Positions 32,315 through 44,089 are shown, counted from the first letter of the stretch. The stretch is DNA of 64,000 bases from Flavobacterium sp. I3-2 (GCF_013389595.1 NZ_CP058306.1:3472001-3536000); one strand, 5' to 3'. The notes: generated by a model not told the origin, from the letters alone. Translations and numbers: made by a program.

Positions 32315-35300
32315 AAAGCAACATCTCCAACAAAACATTGATGCCTTACGAATTGCTTTTAAACTGGAAAAGGAGAACCGTCAAGCCACCGTAGGCGAAA
32401 GACTGCTAATGATGCAATACAGCGGATTTGGCGGTCTTAAATTCGTGCTGAACCCCATAGCGGATGATATAGACATCAACCATTGGAGAAAAACCGAACA
32501 TAACCTTTTCCCGATTGTGCAGGAACTCCACCAACTGCTAAAAGAAAATCCCCAAGACGAAAAGCAATACCGCAGGTACGTGGACAGTATGAAAAGCTCG
32601 GTACTAACCGCTTTTTATACACCACCGCAGGTGATAGATGCCATTTCGCAATCAATGCGTGATAAGGGTTTGCACATTGACAAGTTCCTTGAACCATCGG
32701 CAGGTATCGGATCATTTGTCGAATCCTTTGCAGGGAACGAAACCAAAGTTACAGCCTATGAAAAAGATGTGCTCACAGGAAAAATATTAAAACAGCTTTA
32801 TCCCGAAAGCACTGTCCGTATAAGCGGTTTTGAAGAAATACCCGAAAAAGAACAAAACAGTTACGATGTTGTTGCCAGCAATATCCCTTTTGGCGATACT
32901 TCTGTTTTTGACCTTTCGTATTCTCGTAGTAAAGAGAGTGCAAAAGTTCAGGCTGCCCGAAGCATTCACAATTATTTCTTTCTGAAAGGTAACGATATGC
33001 TCCGTGAGGGCGGTTTACAGGCTTTTATTACCTCACAAGGGATTTTAAACAGTCCGAATAACGAGCCTATACGCAGAGCGTTGATGGAAAACAACGATTT
33101 GGTATCCGTAATTCGCTTACCCAATAATCTATTTACTGATTATGCAGGTACTGAGGTCGGCAGTGATCTTATCATTCTCCAAAAGAATACAGCAAAACAA
33201 AATCTGACCGAAAGAGAAGATTTATTTTGCCAAAGTACGAAAACAGGCTACGGTACGCCAAGCAATGCTTTGTTAGATAAAAGTGGACAAATTGTACATA
33301 CACATTGGAAAGTAGCTACCGACCCTTACGGGCAACCTGCTTTAATCTATACACACAACAAGGGTGTTGAGGGCATTGCAAATAGCCTTGAACAGATGCT
33401 TTCCGATGATTTTGGAAAGCATTTAAACTTGTCTTTGTACAAAGAAAAACGGAATGATGAACCTATTGTTCAAATTCCGACACAGCCCATTGTTACACCT
33501 CCAGTTATTGAACGTGAAATTCAAGAGCGTGAAATCATTCAGCCGGAACAACATCGTTTAACACAATCAGCCATCATACTGGAAAGTCCGCAGGAATTAA
33601 AACAGTTAAGCATTTTCGACCTGTTTGAAAATGATGATGAAAACATAGCGGTTTTAACTCCACCAAAGAAAGCAACGAAATCTAAAAAGCAAACTACCAA
33701 AAAACAACGGGCTAACATTGGTCGCCAAATCGACCTGTTCAGTTCAGCAATGCAGCAACCTTATACGCCTTCAGTTTCCAATGGCTCGGTCAATAGAACC
33801 GTTCCACCCAACGGAACAAAACAGGAAATTATTCGCGATTTATTTTCGCAGTCTAACGGAAATGACCAGGCTGATAAACCAGCTATTTCCGTACCTGTTC
33901 TTGCAGCCATTCCTAAGCCTGCTCCGTATAGTGGCGAATTGCAATCGTTCCATCGTAACGATTGCCTTGTGGTTGATAATGGTTGGGTAGGTCATTTACA
34001 GGAAGTAGATAAAGTGGATAAAACTGCAATGTTCTACCCATTGCAATTACCTTCTTTACAGAAAGCAAGAGCCGAAGCGTATATCGGAGTACGTGATATT
34101 TACCAACAGCTTTACAATAAAGAAGCGGAACTACAAACCGAACATAAGGCAGAAAGAGAAAATTTAAACCAACTGTACGATGCTTTTGTAAAAAGGTACG
34201 GTAGTCTGAACAGTGCCGATAATATCAAGCTGATTAAGACGGATAGTGCCGGAAAAGAAATCCCTTATTTGGAGCGTGTAAAAGGGAGTGTTATCCATAA
34301 AGCGGATATTTTCAGCCATCCTGTAAGTTTTTCCACGACAACATTAGCAACCGATAATCCCGAAGAAGCATTAGCATCCTCATTGAATAAATACGGAAGT
34401 GTTGATTTGGACTATATGTCCGAAATCAGCAGTATGTCTGCAGATGCCTTGAAAGATGCTCTGCACGGTCGTATTTTTTATAATCCCCTGCAAAGTGAAT
34501 ACGAAATTTCCGAACGCTGGATAGCCGGTAACGTGGTAGAAAAAGCACAGGAAATAATAGAATATGTAGAAAGCAATCCCGAAAATACCGAAGCAAAGCA
34601 CAGCCTTATGGTATTGGAAGAAGCCCGACCAAGACGTATCGAATTTGAGGAACTGGACTTTAACCTTGGTGAACGCTGGATACCCACAGGTATTTATGCC
34701 AAATTTGCTTCGCACCTGTTCGATGCGGAAGTGAATATCCATTATTCCGACAGTTCCGATGATTTTTCCGTAATCTGTAATCGGGGCAATCAAAATATAT
34801 GGGTAAAATATGCGGTAAAGGCTGAAAGCAGGACGTTTGATGGCGTTGCTCTGCTCAAACACGCTCTTGTCAATACGACGCCCGATATCACCAAAAAAGT
34901 CGAAATAGACGGCAAGGAAGTCAAAGTAAAGGATATGGAAGCCATACAGATGGCAAACACTAAGATTGACGAAATACGTACCGCTTTTACCGATTGGTTA
35001 CACGCACAGAGCAATGAGTTTAAAAAAAGGCTAACCGACCAATACAATGATAAGTTTAATTGTTTTGTTCGCCCAAACTATGATGGAAGCCATCAGGAGT
35101 TTCCGGGATTAGACCGTAAAGCATTGGGCATTGAAGACCTGTACGGAAGTCAAAAAGATGCCGTATTGATGATTAAACTCAATAACGGTGCTATCTGCGA
35201 TCACGAAGTAGGTACAGGAAAAACATTGATAATGTGTACGGCAGCACAGGAAATGAAGCGTTTGGGACTTGCTCATAAACCAATGATAATCGGGCTGAAA

Positions 35301-37751
35301 AGTAATGTGCACGAAATCGCCGAAGCCTATCGCACTGCCTATCCGCACGCTAAAATCCTCTTTCCGGGCAAAGAAGATTTTACACCGCAAAAACGCCTGC
35401 GAATTTTCGGAGATATTAAAAACAACGATTGGGACTGTGTGATTTTAACACACGACCAATTCGGTATGATACCGCAATCGCCAGAAATTCAAAAGGAAAT
35501 CCTCGAAATAGAATTGGATAATGTGGAGCGAAACCTCGATGCGATGCAGTCGCAGGGAGCTGAAGTAACAAGAGGTATGCTTGCCGGGTCCATTAAACGG
35601 AAAGAAAACCTCGAAGTAAAGCTAAAGACTTTACAGCACGATATTGAAAATCGCAAAGATGATATTGTGGACTTTAAAATGATGGGCATAGACCATTTGT
35701 TTATCGACGAGAGCCACCAGTTTAAAAACCTGATGTTTAACACCCGTCACAGCCGTGTAGCTGGATTGGGTAACGTGGACGGTAGCCAAAAAGCGTTAAA
35801 CCTGCTGTTTGCAATCAGAACCATACAGGAGCGTACCGATGCAGATATGGGTGCAACCTTTCTTTCGGGTACAACCATCAGCAATTCATTGACGGAATTG
35901 TACCTGCTCTTTAAATACCTGCGACCACGGGCATTGGAAAAACAAGGTATTAACTGTTTTGATGCGTGGGCAGCAATCTATGCCCGTAAAACGACCGATT
36001 ATGAGTTTTCAGTTGCCAACAATATTGTGGCGAAAGAACGTTTTCGATACTTTATCAAAGTACCCGAGCTTGCACAGTTTTACTCGGAAATTACGGATTA
36101 CCGTACTGCAAAGGATATTGGCATTGACCGACCTGTAAAAAACGAAATCCTGTACAACATTCCACCAACGCCCGACCAGGGCGTATTTATCAAAAAGTTG
36201 ATGGAGTTTGCTAAAACAGGAAATGCAGTCTTGCTCGAACGACCGCCCTTATCTCCAACAGAAGAAAAAGCAAAGATGCTGATTGCTACGGACTATGCTC
36301 GTAAGATGTCATTAGATATGCGAATGGTAAGCGGAGCTTATGAAGATCATCCCGATAGCAAGGCTTCGCATTGTGCAGCTAATATTGCCAAGTATTACAA
36401 CAAATTCAATGCACAGAAAGGAACGCAGTTCGTCTTTTCGGATTTGGGTACGTACAAACCTAACGAATGGAATGTGTACTCCGAAATCAAACGTAAGCTC
36501 GTGGAAGATCACGGTATACCTGCACACGAAGTACGCTTCATTCAGGAAGCCAAAACAGATAACCAACGCAAGGAGCTTATCAAAGGAATGAACGAGGGCA
36601 AAATCCGTGTGCTGTTCGGCTCAACGAGTATGCTCGGTACAGGTGTCAATGCACAGAAAAGAGCCGTTGCCATTCATCATTTAGATACACCGTGGCGACC
36701 AAGCGACCTTGCCCAGCGTGACGGTCGGGCAATCCGCAAAGGCAATGAGATTGCCAAGTTCTTTGCCGATAATAAAGTAGATGTAGTTATCTATGCCGTT
36801 GAAAAATCATTGGATAGTTATAAGTTTAATCTGCTCTTCAACAAACAGTTATTTATCGACCAATTAAAATCCAACAATCTCGGCAAGCGAACCATAGATG
36901 AAGGCAGTATGGACGAAAAATCGGGTATGAACTTCTCCGAGTATGTGGCAATCCTGTCGGGAAATACCGATCTGCTGGATAAAGCCAAAGTAGAAAAACA
37001 GATTGCCGGATTGGAAAGTGAAAAACAGGCGTTTAACCGTTCCAAGTCAAGTGCCAAATACAAGCTGGAAGATTTTACAGATGAACTGAGCAAAGCTCAA
37101 TCCCGTTTGAACCGGATGAGTACAGACTGGGAAAACTTGCAGCAACGCCTACAAAAGCATTCAGACGGAACAATCGCAAATCCTGTGCTGTTGGATGGCT
37201 TACCGCCCAATGCAAACCCGAAACAAATCGGCACGAAACTTAATGAGATTGCGGATAGGGCTCGTACCGCAGGGCAATATGAAGAAATCGGCAGCTTGTA
37301 CGGTTTTACGCTGTTGGTTAAAACTGAAATGTCTGAAAAAGAGGGGGCAGATATTAGGGTAAACCGTTTTTTGGTTCAGGGCGAGGGCAACATCAAATAC
37401 ACCTACAACAACGGTTTAATGGCGAAAGACCCTGAAACCGCAGCAATGAACTTTTTGAAGGCTTTAAAAAAGCTGCCGGGCTTTATTAAACAGGAGCAGG
37501 AGAAAATTTCTGAAATACAAAAAGACCTGCCTATACTTCAGGAAGTGCTTAGCGGTACGTGGTCTAAGGAAAGCCGATTGAGCGAACTCAAAACGGAACT
37601 GGCTGCGGTAGAACGGAAGATACAGCTATCCATTACGCCGGAAACAAAAACAGATGCTCCGGAGCAGGAAGAAAAGAAGAAAGAAACCCCGACGGTTCAG
37701 GAAAGCATTGTGCGGGTAAAAGGTGTTCATATGCCCCGTGGTATATTGTAG
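32301..37751 (+). CDS. Giant N6-methylase/SNF2-like helicase of conjugative elements
   Basis: A 1816-residue protein. The N-terminal third carries a methyltransferase-like region: a cofactor loop ([13 protein letters not shown], about residue 132) and a modified catalytic motif ASNIPFGD (about residue 193; NPPY in active enzymes). The linker around residues 390-520 is low complexity. A helicase core follows, with Walker [12 protein letters not shown] (about 970), FIDESHQF (about 1134) and the motif VI region [20 protein letters not shown] (about 1460). The C-terminus is coiled coil. Such proteins are standard in Bacteroidetes ICEs and are thought to protect or process transferred DNA. NIPF instead of NPPY leaves methylase activity open. 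Confidence 0.92.
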   Translation: MGFSKKQHLQQNIDALRIAFKLEKENRQATVGERLLMMQYSGFGGLKFVLNPIADDIDINHWRKTEHNLFPIVQELHQLLKENPQDEKQYRRYVDSMKSSVLTAFYTPPQVIDAISQSMRDKGLHIDKFLEPSAGIGSFVESFAGNETKVTAYEKDVLTGKILKQLYPESTVRISGFEEIPEKEQNSYDVVASNIPFGDTSVFDLSYSRSKESAKVQAARSIHNYFFLKGNDMLREGGLQAFITSQGILNSPNNEPIRRALMENNDLVSVIRLPNNLFTDYAGTEVGSDLIILQKNTAKQNLTEREDLFCQSTKTGYGTPSNALLDKSGQIVHTHWKVATDPYGQPALIYTHNKGVEGIANSLEQMLSDDFGKHLNLSLYKEKRNDEPIVQIPTQPIVTPPVIEREIQEREIIQPEQHRLTQSAIILESPQELKQLSIFDLFENDDENIAVLTPPKKATKSKKQTTKKQRANIGRQIDLFSSAMQQPYTPSVSNGSVNRTVPPNGTKQEIIRDLFSQSNGNDQADKPAISVPVLAAIPKPAPYSGELQSFHRNDCLVVDNGWVGHLQEVDKVDKTAMFYPLQLPSLQKARAEAYIGVRDIYQQLYNKEAELQTEHKAERENLNQLYDAFVKRYGSLNSADNIKLIKTDSAGKEIPYLERVKGSVIHKADIFSHPVSFSTTTLATDNPEEALASSLNKYGSVDLDYMSEISSMSADALKDALHGRIFYNPLQSEYEISERWIAGNVVEKAQEIIEYVESNPENTEAKHSLMVLEEARPRRIEFEELDFNLGERWIPTGIYAKFASHLFDAEVNIHYSDSSDDFSVICNRGNQNIWVKYAVKAESRTFDGVALLKHALVNTTPDITKKVEIDGKEVKVKDMEAIQMANTKIDEIRTAFTDWLHAQSNEFKKRLTDQYNDKFNCFVRPNYDGSHQEFPGLDRKALGIEDLYGSQKDAVLMIKLNNGAICDHEVGTGKTLIMCTAAQEMKRLGLAHKPMIIGLKSNVHEIAEAYRTAYPHAKILFPGKEDFTPQKRLRIFGDIKNNDWDCVILTHDQFGMIPQSPEIQKEILEIELDNVERNLDAMQSQGAEVTRGMLAGSIKRKENLEVKLKTLQHDIENRKDDIVDFKMMGIDHLFIDESHQFKNLMFNTRHSRVAGLGNVDGSQKALNLLFAIRTIQERTDADMGATFLSGTTISNSLTELYLLFKYLRPRALEKQGINCFDAWAAIYARKTTDYEFSVANNIVAKERFRYFIKVPELAQFYSEITDYRTAKDIGIDRPVKNEILYNIPPTPDQGVFIKKLMEFAKTGNAVLLERPPLSPTEEKAKMLIATDYARKMSLDMRMVSGAYEDHPDSKASHCAANIAKYYNKFNAQKGTQFVFSDLGTYKPNEWNVYSEIKRKLVEDHGIPAHEVRFIQEAKTDNQRKELIKGMNEGKIRVLFGSTSMLGTGVNAQKRAVAIHHLDTPWRPSDLAQRDGRAIRKGNEIAKFFADNKVDVVIYAVEKSLDSYKFNLLFNKQLFIDQLKSNNLGKRTIDEGSMDEKSGMNFSEYVAILSGNTDLLDKAKVEKQIAGLESEKQAFNRSKSSAKYKLEDFTDELSKAQSRLNRMSTDWENLQQRLQKHSDGTIANPVLLDGLPPNANPKQIGTKLNEIADRARTAGQYEEIGSLYGFTLLVKTEMSEKEGADIRVNRFLVQGEGNIKYTYNNGLMAKDPETAAMNFLKALKKLPGFIKQEQEKISEIQKDLPILQEVLSGTWSKESRLSELKTELAAVERKIQLSITPETKTDAPEQEEKKKETPTVQESIVRVKGVHMPRGIL

Positions 37752-37773
37752 TAATATAGCATACGGGCAAAAT

Positions 37774-37800
37774 AAAAGGGAGGTGTTAGACCTCCCTTTT
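37774..37800. terminator. Bidirectional terminator between helicase and mobC
   Basis: Perfect 11-bp stem (37774-37784 with 37790-37800), with A and T runs on the two sides, between two convergent genes. Confidence 0.85.
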
Positions 37801-37806
37801 ATTTTA

Positions 37807-39804
37807 TCACTCCTGTACCAAATGCTGTAAATCGGGGTCATTCTTGATGCGTTCCATTTCACTTACAACAATATTTAGTATATCTGATTTTATCTGCTTG
37901 TAATTGGCTTCAATTTCCTGCTTCATTTTATCTTCACCCTGCTTATCAACAAAGGACAGGATTTCCGGTATTTTCTGATAGGCTTTTGTTTCGGCAGCAA
38001 CTGTTTCATTATCTACCACAATTTCGGCGTGGAAAATCTTTTGCTCGATACGCTCGTCAAAGTTATCTGATACCGAACCTACGAACATCCCCTGCGTTAA
38101 GGTCGAAATTTTAGAGGCAGGTATCAGGCTATCCAACTGGGTAGATATAGAGGTAGATTTATCGTTTCGGTTGATGGTCATACTCTGGCGTTTCTGCAAC
38201 ACTTTACCGAAGCGTTCGGAAAGGCTCTTTGCCGTTTCGCCTACAACCTGCCCGCTGAAAACATTACCGACGGTATTCTGAATAACCTTGCTTTCCTTAT
38301 CGCCGTAATCTCTTGTTAATTGCGAAAAGTCCTGAAAACCCAGACATACCGCCACCTTATTACTTCTCGCCGTTGCGATGAGATTGTCCAGTCCCCTAAA
38401 ATAAATTGTGGGCAGCTCATCAATTATAACCGAACTCTTTAGCTGTCCTTTTTTATTGATGAGCTTTACAATCCTTGAATTGTACAAACCCAAAGCTGCC
38501 GAATATATATTTTGCCTGTCGGGATTGTTACCTACACATAAAATCTTAGGTTCATTCGGGTTATTAATGTCGAGCGTGAAGTCGTTGCCAGTCATTACCC
38601 AATAAAGCTGCGGGCTAATCATTCTTGATAGTGGAATTTTTGCAGATGCGATTTGACCTTGTAATTGGTCTTGTGCGCCGCCTTGCCACGCATCCATAAA
38701 CGATGACAAATAATTTTCTAAATCGGGATAGGAAGTTAAAATCGTGAACACGTCCGAATACTTTTTATTCAGCAATTCGATGGCGTGCGGGAAAGTGCAA
38801 TACTTCCCGTTTTCGTAGATTTTGAGATACCAAATAATGGCTGCAAGCAATATAATTGGGCTTTCCACGAAGAAATCCCCTTGCTTCAAAATCCACGACT
38901 TGTTAAGATTTAGCATTATCGTATATGCCGCTTCGTAGGCATCCGATATGTCCGTCATAAATTCGGGATTGAGTGGATTACAACGGTGGCTCTTGCGTGG
39001 GTCGTCGAAGTTTATCACGTAGAATTTGGGTTGTACTTCGTACTTATCCCGATGCTTCAGTAAGTGATTGTAGGCAATAGTAGAAAGGTCGTCGAACTTG
39101 AAATCGTAGATGTACATACTAAACCCTTTCTCTATCTGCTGCTTGATGTAGTTGTTTACAATTGCATAGCTCTTGCCCGAACCTGGTGTGCCCAACACAA
39201 TCGAGGCTCGAAAAGGGTTCACGATGTTAATCCAACCGTTGTTCCATTTGTTTTTGTAAAAGAACTTTGTGGGTAGATTGACGGAATATTCGTTTTCCAT
39301 CAGCTTTGTTTCCTGTTGGAAGCTCTCGTTTTCATTATTGAAAACGTCGTCCATCAGGTTGTTCTTTAATAGTCTGCTCATCCATACACCCGCCATCAGC
39401 AAAGCGATATAGCCTAACGATATAGTCAGGATATACAGGAACGTGCCTACTGCCGGGGATAGCTTTAGCAATGGTGTGTTCAGGAAAAACAGCACGAAAC
39501 CGATACCCAAAGTCACGTAAATTTTAGTCCAGGTTATCTTCTCATTCTTTACGCCCTTAGTGCCTAAACAGCTTAAAGCGAGCAATACCAAAGCAAAGGC
39601 TTTGGTATATAGGGTATGTGAGAACAAACCCGCCGTTCTGTCGAAATTGCCTAAAATCTTGTTGATTACTTCCAGTGTCCAGCCACGTTCTAAAAAGAAC
39701 CCGTAGCAGAACCAATAAAGGTGCATCAGTACCAATAGAATACTGACTGCCCGCATAAAAGCCATTATCTTGGCTAAGCCTCTTAAATCGTCCTCTCCCT
39801 GCAT
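37807..39804 (-). CDS. mobC: Type IV coupling protein MobC (VirD4/TraG-like)
   Basis: A 665-residue membrane ATPase that hands the relaxosome to the mating pore. About four TM helices occupy residues 12-150. Walker A is GTPGSGKSYAIVNNY (about residue 205). Walker B-like VIIDELPTIYF and the TraG/VirD4 segment AICLGFQDFSQL-type (here VAVCLGFQDFSQLTRDYG) follow. In related elements mobC directly follows mobB; here an AraC gene and a flavodoxin-RidA gene sit between them. Confidence 0.94.
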   Translation of the reverse strand: MQGEDDLRGLAKIMAFMRAVSILLVLMHLYWFCYGFFLERGWTLEVINKILGNFDRTAGLFSHTLYTKAFALVLLALSCLGTKGVKNEKITWTKIYVTLGIGFVLFFLNTPLLKLSPAVGTFLYILTISLGYIALLMAGVWMSRLLKNNLMDDVFNNENESFQQETKLMENEYSVNLPTKFFYKNKWNNGWINIVNPFRASIVLGTPGSGKSYAIVNNYIKQQIEKGFSMYIYDFKFDDLSTIAYNHLLKHRDKYEVQPKFYVINFDDPRKSHRCNPLNPEFMTDISDAYEAAYTIMLNLNKSWILKQGDFFVESPIILLAAIIWYLKIYENGKYCTFPHAIELLNKKYSDVFTILTSYPDLENYLSSFMDAWQGGAQDQLQGQIASAKIPLSRMISPQLYWVMTGNDFTLDINNPNEPKILCVGNNPDRQNIYSAALGLYNSRIVKLINKKGQLKSSVIIDELPTIYFRGLDNLIATARSNKVAVCLGFQDFSQLTRDYGDKESKVIQNTVGNVFSGQVVGETAKSLSERFGKVLQKRQSMTINRNDKSTSISTQLDSLIPASKISTLTQGMFVGSVSDNFDERIEQKIFHAEIVVDNETVAAETKAYQKIPEILSFVDKQGEDKMKQEIEANYKQIKSDILNIVVSEMERIKNDPDLQHLVQE

Positions 39805-39912
39805 TATTTTGAGTTTTAATGTTCGGGCGTGAATTTAAAGTCTGTTCGGAATAGTTATAAGATTGTGGTAGTCTAAGGCAGTACGTGGCGGTATTTGGCT
39901 TAATCAGTGTAT

Positions 39913-40692
39913 TTATTTAGGAGCGGATTTCATTAATGATTTATAGGAAGTAAGGAATGCGGACAAACTCTTGTATCCTACTTTGAATGCTACTTCTGTA
40001 AGGGTATATTTTTTAGTATCAATTAGTTCAATACTCTTCAAAATACGGGTAAGCTGTATATATTTCTGTATGGTTATCCCCGTTTCATTTTTAAAGATAC
40101 GTTGTAAATTGCGTACCGACATATTCGCAATTTCTACATAATCTTCGACTTTAAACTCATATCTGAAATTTTCATTGATATGACTGCAAATCGGAATTAG
40201 TCGCTCGTCTGAAGGTACAGGGATTTCCAAAGCATTATTTTTCTGATAAAAATCTGGAAGGTTTTGCAAAATGGCTAATAAAAAGACTTTCTGATTATCA
40301 TCTTCAATAAGTTGTTTATTCCACTTAGTTGCATAATTGAGCATTTCGTGTAAGACAATAGGAACACGGAAAATCTTTACGGAATTGTAAAATTGATTTT
40401 GCGGAATATACTTAAAGAGCAATACTGTCAGATTAACGGTTTCTGCTGATGATGATATGCGGTGTTTTATATTTGACGGTATCCATATTGCGTGATTTTG
40501 AGGTACAAAATAAACCTTATTCTCTATGTAAAAATACTGAAAACCCTCTGTAACATAGGATAGCTGATAACGTGCGTGAGAATGCTCGTAATCATCATGT
40601 TTCCAGTTTTGTTGCTGCCATATATAAGCATCGCTTATAACATCATCTGAATAATTGCCAGGAGTTGTTTCCTTAAGACCACATTTTAGCAT
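39913..40692 (-). CDS. AraC-family regulator with N-terminal cupin domain
   Basis: A 259-residue activator. An N-terminal cupin (HARYQLSYVTEGFQYFYIEN, then VPQNHAIWIPSN) precedes a C-terminal double HTH (VEDYVEIANMSVRNLQRIFK, then FKVGYKSLSAFLTSYKSL). It is divergent from the flavodoxin-RidA gene, 83 bp apart, and probably controls it. It lies between mobB and mobC, so it is cargo and not part of the mobilisation unit. Confidence 0.92.
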   Translation of the reverse strand: MLKCGLKETTPGNYSDDVISDAYIWQQQNWKHDDYEHSHARYQLSYVTEGFQYFYIENKVYFVPQNHAIWIPSNIKHRISSSAETVNLTVLLFKYIPQNQFYNSVKIFRVPIVLHEMLNYATKWNKQLIEDDNQKVFLLAILQNLPDFYQKNNALEIPVPSDERLIPICSHINENFRYEFKVEDYVEIANMSVRNLQRIFKNETGITIQKYIQLTRILKSIELIDTKKYTLTEVAFKVGYKSLSAFLTSYKSLMKSAPK

Positions 40693-40775
40693 TGCGTTTT
40701 AAATATACTTTTTGGCAAAGCTAATAAAAACGAAATATTTAATTTTGCAATATTATTAGAAAAATTTCCTGTGCA

Positions 40776-41927
40776 ATGAATAAAACAATCTCATTTTTAG
40801 TTTTCACGCTCTCCTTTTTATTATCAATCAACACTACTGCTATGGCTCAAAATAAGAAAACAAACATACTGGTGCTTATCCATTCTGATAATGGCGGCAC
40901 TTATGAACTGGCAAAGAACATTACCGAAGGAATTGAGAAAAATAGCGATGCTAATGCTACTATAAAGTTGGTGAAAGCATCAGATAATGTCAAGTTGAAA
41001 GACATTCCCGTAGCCAACGTTGATGAATTAAGTTCCTACGATGGCATAGCTTTTGGCTCGCCTGTGTACTTCGGGAATATCAGTACGGCAATGAGCGAAT
41101 TTTTATCAAAAACGGTAGATGTCTGGACAAAACACGAATTAGAAGGTATGCCTGCAACTGTTTTTATGTCTGCAGGAAGCGGAGCCGGAAAAGAACTGGC
41201 ATTGCAATCTTTCTGGAATAGTCTGGCAGTACACGGTATGATACTGGTATCAAATGGTATTCGTGGATATGAAAACATAGAAAAAAATATACCGCAAGGG
41301 AACTCGGTGTTAGGTACAACTAGTCTGGCTTCCTTAAAAGATGTGACAAGACCAAGCAAAAGCGAGCGTTATCTTGCCAAATTACAGGGAGAAAATTTTG
41401 CTAAAGTTTCCACGGCATTAAAAGGAACTTTCAAACAAAAGTCAATCGAAACTAAATCTGCATACACAGTGGATATCAACGAGGTATTGAAACAGAAAAA
41501 TATTGTTTTACCTGAATTACCAAAACCTGTAGGAAACTACGAGCTTTTTTCGCGTTCCGGGAATTTAGTATTTATCAATCAGGTTTCACTTAAAGACGGA
41601 AAGATTTTATATCCTGGAAAAGTCGGTATTGATGTTACTGAACAACAAGTAGAAGAAGCGACCAAAGTTACTATGCTCAACATTATTGCAATTTTGAAAG
41701 AGGCAGTGGGAGGCGATTTGAACAAAGTAAAAAAATGTGTGCAATTGATTGGCGTTTTTAATACTCCTGAAACATATACGCAGCACGCTATGTTGATGAA
41801 TGCAGCTTCTGACCTGACAGTGGAAATATTCGGAGAAAAGGGAAAGCATACACGAAATACATCGGGGGCATATTCCTTACCAGTTGGTTCTTCTGTATCT
41901 ATTCAGGCAATTTTTGAAGTTGAGTAG
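40776..41927 (+). CDS. Exported flavodoxin-RidA fusion protein
   Basis: A 383-residue two-domain protein. A signal peptide (residues 1-25, FLVFTLSFLLSINTTAMAQ) precedes a WrbA-like flavodoxin domain (about 29-195). Its phosphate loop reads HSDNGGTYELAKNI, and FGSPVYFGNIS lies in the isoalloxazine loop. A Rid/YjgF domain (about 235-383) contains LVFINQVSLKDGKILYPGKV and ends in GAYSLPVGSSVSIQAIFEVE; the preceding Arg of the family active site is present in HTRNTSG. NAD(P)H quinone reduction plus imine hydrolysis in one exported chain is unusual, since both domains are normally cytosolic. Substrate unknown. Confidence 0.88.
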   Translation: MNKTISFLVFTLSFLLSINTTAMAQNKKTNILVLIHSDNGGTYELAKNITEGIEKNSDANATIKLVKASDNVKLKDIPVANVDELSSYDGIAFGSPVYFGNISTAMSEFLSKTVDVWTKHELEGMPATVFMSAGSGAGKELALQSFWNSLAVHGMILVSNGIRGYENIEKNIPQGNSVLGTTSLASLKDVTRPSKSERYLAKLQGENFAKVSTALKGTFKQKSIETKSAYTVDINEVLKQKNIVLPELPKPVGNYELFSRSGNLVFINQVSLKDGKILYPGKVGIDVTEQQVEEATKVTMLNIIAILKEAVGGDLNKVKKCVQLIGVFNTPETYTQHAMLMNAASDLTVEIFGEKGKHTRNTSGAYSLPVGSSVSIQAIFEVE

Positions 41928-41961
41928 ATAGCTGTTATACGCAGATAGATAATTATTGATA

Positions 41962-42078
41962 ATGAGAAAAATAATTCTGATTACCATTCTTTCATTCACT
42001 ATGTTGCAATATACTGTCTTTCAGAAAGGTCAGCGTAATGTTAAAGAACGAATCCAATATATTTTTAGTGAACTATAA
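41962..42078 (+). CDS. Possible truncated exported protein
   Basis: A 38-residue ORF that starts like a signal peptide (MRKIILITILSFTMLQ) and stops just before the convergent mobB stop. It looks like the 5' end of a secreted-protein gene cut off where the cargo module joins the mob region. The ATG follows the flavodoxin-RidA stop by 34 bp. It may be only chance. Confidence 0.35.
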   Translation: MRKIILITILSFTMLQYTVFQKGQRNVKERIQYIFSEL

Positions 42079-42087
42079 AAGGAAGAA

Positions 42088-43365
42088 TTACATTTTTTTC
42101 TTCCTTTTCTTCTTCATCTTGTTAGCAAAATCCTGTTCCTCATAATCCTCGCCCTGGGCTTCGGGTAGCAAACCGCCCAATGCTTCAATCAAACCATCTT
42201 CGTGTTTTTCCGTAGTTAAGAAGTCGAACAAATGGTGTGGTTCTTCCGCAGGAAGATCCGCATCATTTGATGTGGATAGTTTGGGGATTGGTACAGCAGC
42301 TTCTTTTATATCCGGTTTGATATTATTATTCCAGTAATCATTAAAGACATTGGCAGAAAGCTCCTTGTCTAAACGTGAACCGTTCCAAACTGCTTTGGAA
42401 TTATGGTCTATGAATGTGATACCATAAATACGACCTGTATCGTTCTGTCGTACCACCACGTTAATGCCCTGTTCAATTAGCTGCTTTTTAAAAGCCTGCT
42501 CGTCGCTCGTGGTTTTCAGGGCAACGGTAACGGCAGCTTTTAGGGTCTGCTTGCCTGGGTGGTCTTTCAAAGCCGTTTTGCATTTCGCAAAATGCAATTC
42601 CAAAGCCGGAAGCCCTGCGCTCTTTCCGAACAAGGAAGCCTTGAACGGATGCCCGGCTTTTTCGCCATTTTCATTTAAGGGGATGTACAGTAAACCCTGC
42701 CGCATCTTTTTGTGTAGTTCGCCCTCCACTTTTTCGGTGGTAATATTGAACAGGGATAGCAGGGCATTGTATTCGCCCAAAGTCTGGTACTGGTAATAGT
42801 TTGGCAGGTGACGAACAACCGAAGCGATTTGGCTCTTTACGTCGCCTGCCTTATAATCTATCGGGAGGAAAACATTGTCATTTTGGTTACGCTCTTTATC
42901 GGTTGCGGGTATCAATCCATGTTTCTGCTCCAGTTCACGGCACAGGTTCATAGACCGCATTTTCTCGAATTTGTCCGAAATCTTTTTGCCTTGTTCATCA
43001 ACACAAACCGATACAATATGAATATGGCTTCGGTCAATATCAGTGTGCTTGAATACCACAAAAGGCTGTTCTTCATAACCCAGCTCCCGCATATACTGTT
43101 GTGCTATTTCCCGATATTTATCATCACTAACATTATCTTTCGGGTCGGGATTGAGTGAAATATGCAAAGTATGTTTCTCGGTTTTTTGATTTGCCAGAAG
43201 ATAAGGAGCAAAAGATTGTGCCAATTGCGCAACGGAATATTGCCCGCTTGCCGTTTCAATAATCTTATTTGTAAACAAGATTTGTCCGTTTTCTTTCTCT
43301 ACTTTTAGATTATTATATGCCAACGCACCGTACAAATTTGCACTTCTACCGATTTTTGCTATCAT
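42088..43365 (-). CDS. mobB: Relaxase/mobilisation nuclease MobB
   Basis: A 425-residue relaxase that nicks oriT and pilots the strand. The N-terminal MobP-like fold shows HTLHISLNPDPKD (about residue 63) and the metal-binding triad motif HTDIDRSHIHIVSV (about residue 107). The C-terminal half is charged and ends in a Lys-rich tail. It is translated 8 bp after mobA. The catalytic residue is expected to be a Tyr near the N-terminus (SANLYGAL); this is inferred by analogy. Confidence 0.93.
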   Translation of the reverse strand: MIAKIGRSANLYGALAYNNLKVEKENGQILFTNKIIETASGQYSVAQLAQSFAPYLLANQKTEKHTLHISLNPDPKDNVSDDKYREIAQQYMRELGYEEQPFVVFKHTDIDRSHIHIVSVCVDEQGKKISDKFEKMRSMNLCRELEQKHGLIPATDKERNQNDNVFLPIDYKAGDVKSQIASVVRHLPNYYQYQTLGEYNALLSLFNITTEKVEGELHKKMRQGLLYIPLNENGEKAGHPFKASLFGKSAGLPALELHFAKCKTALKDHPGKQTLKAAVTVALKTTSDEQAFKKQLIEQGINVVVRQNDTGRIYGITFIDHNSKAVWNGSRLDKELSANVFNDYWNNNIKPDIKEAAVPIPKLSTSNDADLPAEEPHHLFDFLTTEKHEDGLIEALGGLLPEAQGEDYEEQDFANKMKKKRKKKM

Positions 43366-43373
43366 TTCTAAGG

Positions 43374-43808
43374 TTATTTTTTGAGGTATTTCTTGTCAAA
43401 TTCCTCGGTTATTTCCAGCACTTTTTTAAACAGCTCAACCATTTCTGTCGTCTGCTTTTCTAATTTATACAGGTATGCCGATGCTTTTTTCTCCGAAAAG
43501 CTCTTGTACAATAGCTTTACAATCTGGTTATAATTGACACCAATAGAACGAAACTGACTGTGAAACGAAGTCAACCGCATATAGAAATCAACCGTTCCTT
43601 TGTCAATCTGAACGGACTTCATTTTGTTTCCGAACAGTTGTGTAATGATAAATTTTGCTTTGTTGGGCATTCCTGATCCTTCAAAAAGCGATAAAAATTT
43701 GGCGTTTTCTTCGTCCGTAAGACGAAAAACGTGGCGGTGGATGCTTGGGTCGGTCTTAGGTATCCGTCCGCCCTTATTCTGTTTTTTGTTACTGTTGTCG
43801 TTCATCAC
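43374..43808 (-). CDS. mobA: Mobilisation accessory protein MobA (relaxosome DNA-binding)
   Basis: A 144-residue basic protein with a ribbon-helix-helix-like N-terminal half (HRHVFRLTDEENAKFLSLFE) and a helical C-terminus (YNQIVKLLYKSFSEKKAS). It is of the plasmid-mobilisation relaxosome family and helps MobB at oriT. It is the first gene of the mob transcript, directly beside the inverted-repeat region that I propose as oriT. Confidence 0.9.
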   Translation of the reverse strand: MMNDNSNKKQNKGGRIPKTDPSIHRHVFRLTDEENAKFLSLFEGSGMPNKAKFIITQLFGNKMKSVQIDKGTVDFYMRLTSFHSQFRSIGVNYNQIVKLLYKSFSEKKASAYLYKLEKQTTEMVELFKKVLEITEEFDKKYLKK

Positions 43809-43862
43809 TAATCCATTTTTAATCTACACAAAACCTCGACTTCGGAGAGTGTTTTTTAGCTC

Positions 43863-43940
43863 CCGGCAGGGCAAGTTGTTTTAGGCACTAACTCGGTTTC
43901 GAGTGCCTTAAAACACAACTTGCCGTGTTCCGGTGAACAC
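43863..43940. other. Candidate oriT: large inverted repeat beside mobA
   Basis: An imperfect inverted repeat (43871-43889 with 43902-43923; arms GCAAGTTGT-TTTAGGCACT) with a 12-nt loop sits 55 bp upstream of mobA. It is followed by a perfect small palindrome GTGTTC-CGGT-GAACAC (43925-43940). Position next to mobA/mobB and symmetry are what an origin of transfer shows. The nick site cannot be assigned. Confidence 0.5.
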
Positions 43941-44089
43941 AAAAATCCGCCCTGAGGGCCGGATTGGATTTAGCAGGGAAAAACGGCTCGATGCCGTGGC
44001 TGTTAAACTCTATTTTGTCAATTCGATTTTGCATAAATCCGTTAATAAAAATCATTACACAAAGTAAAGACCTGTTTTTTAAAGCATTG

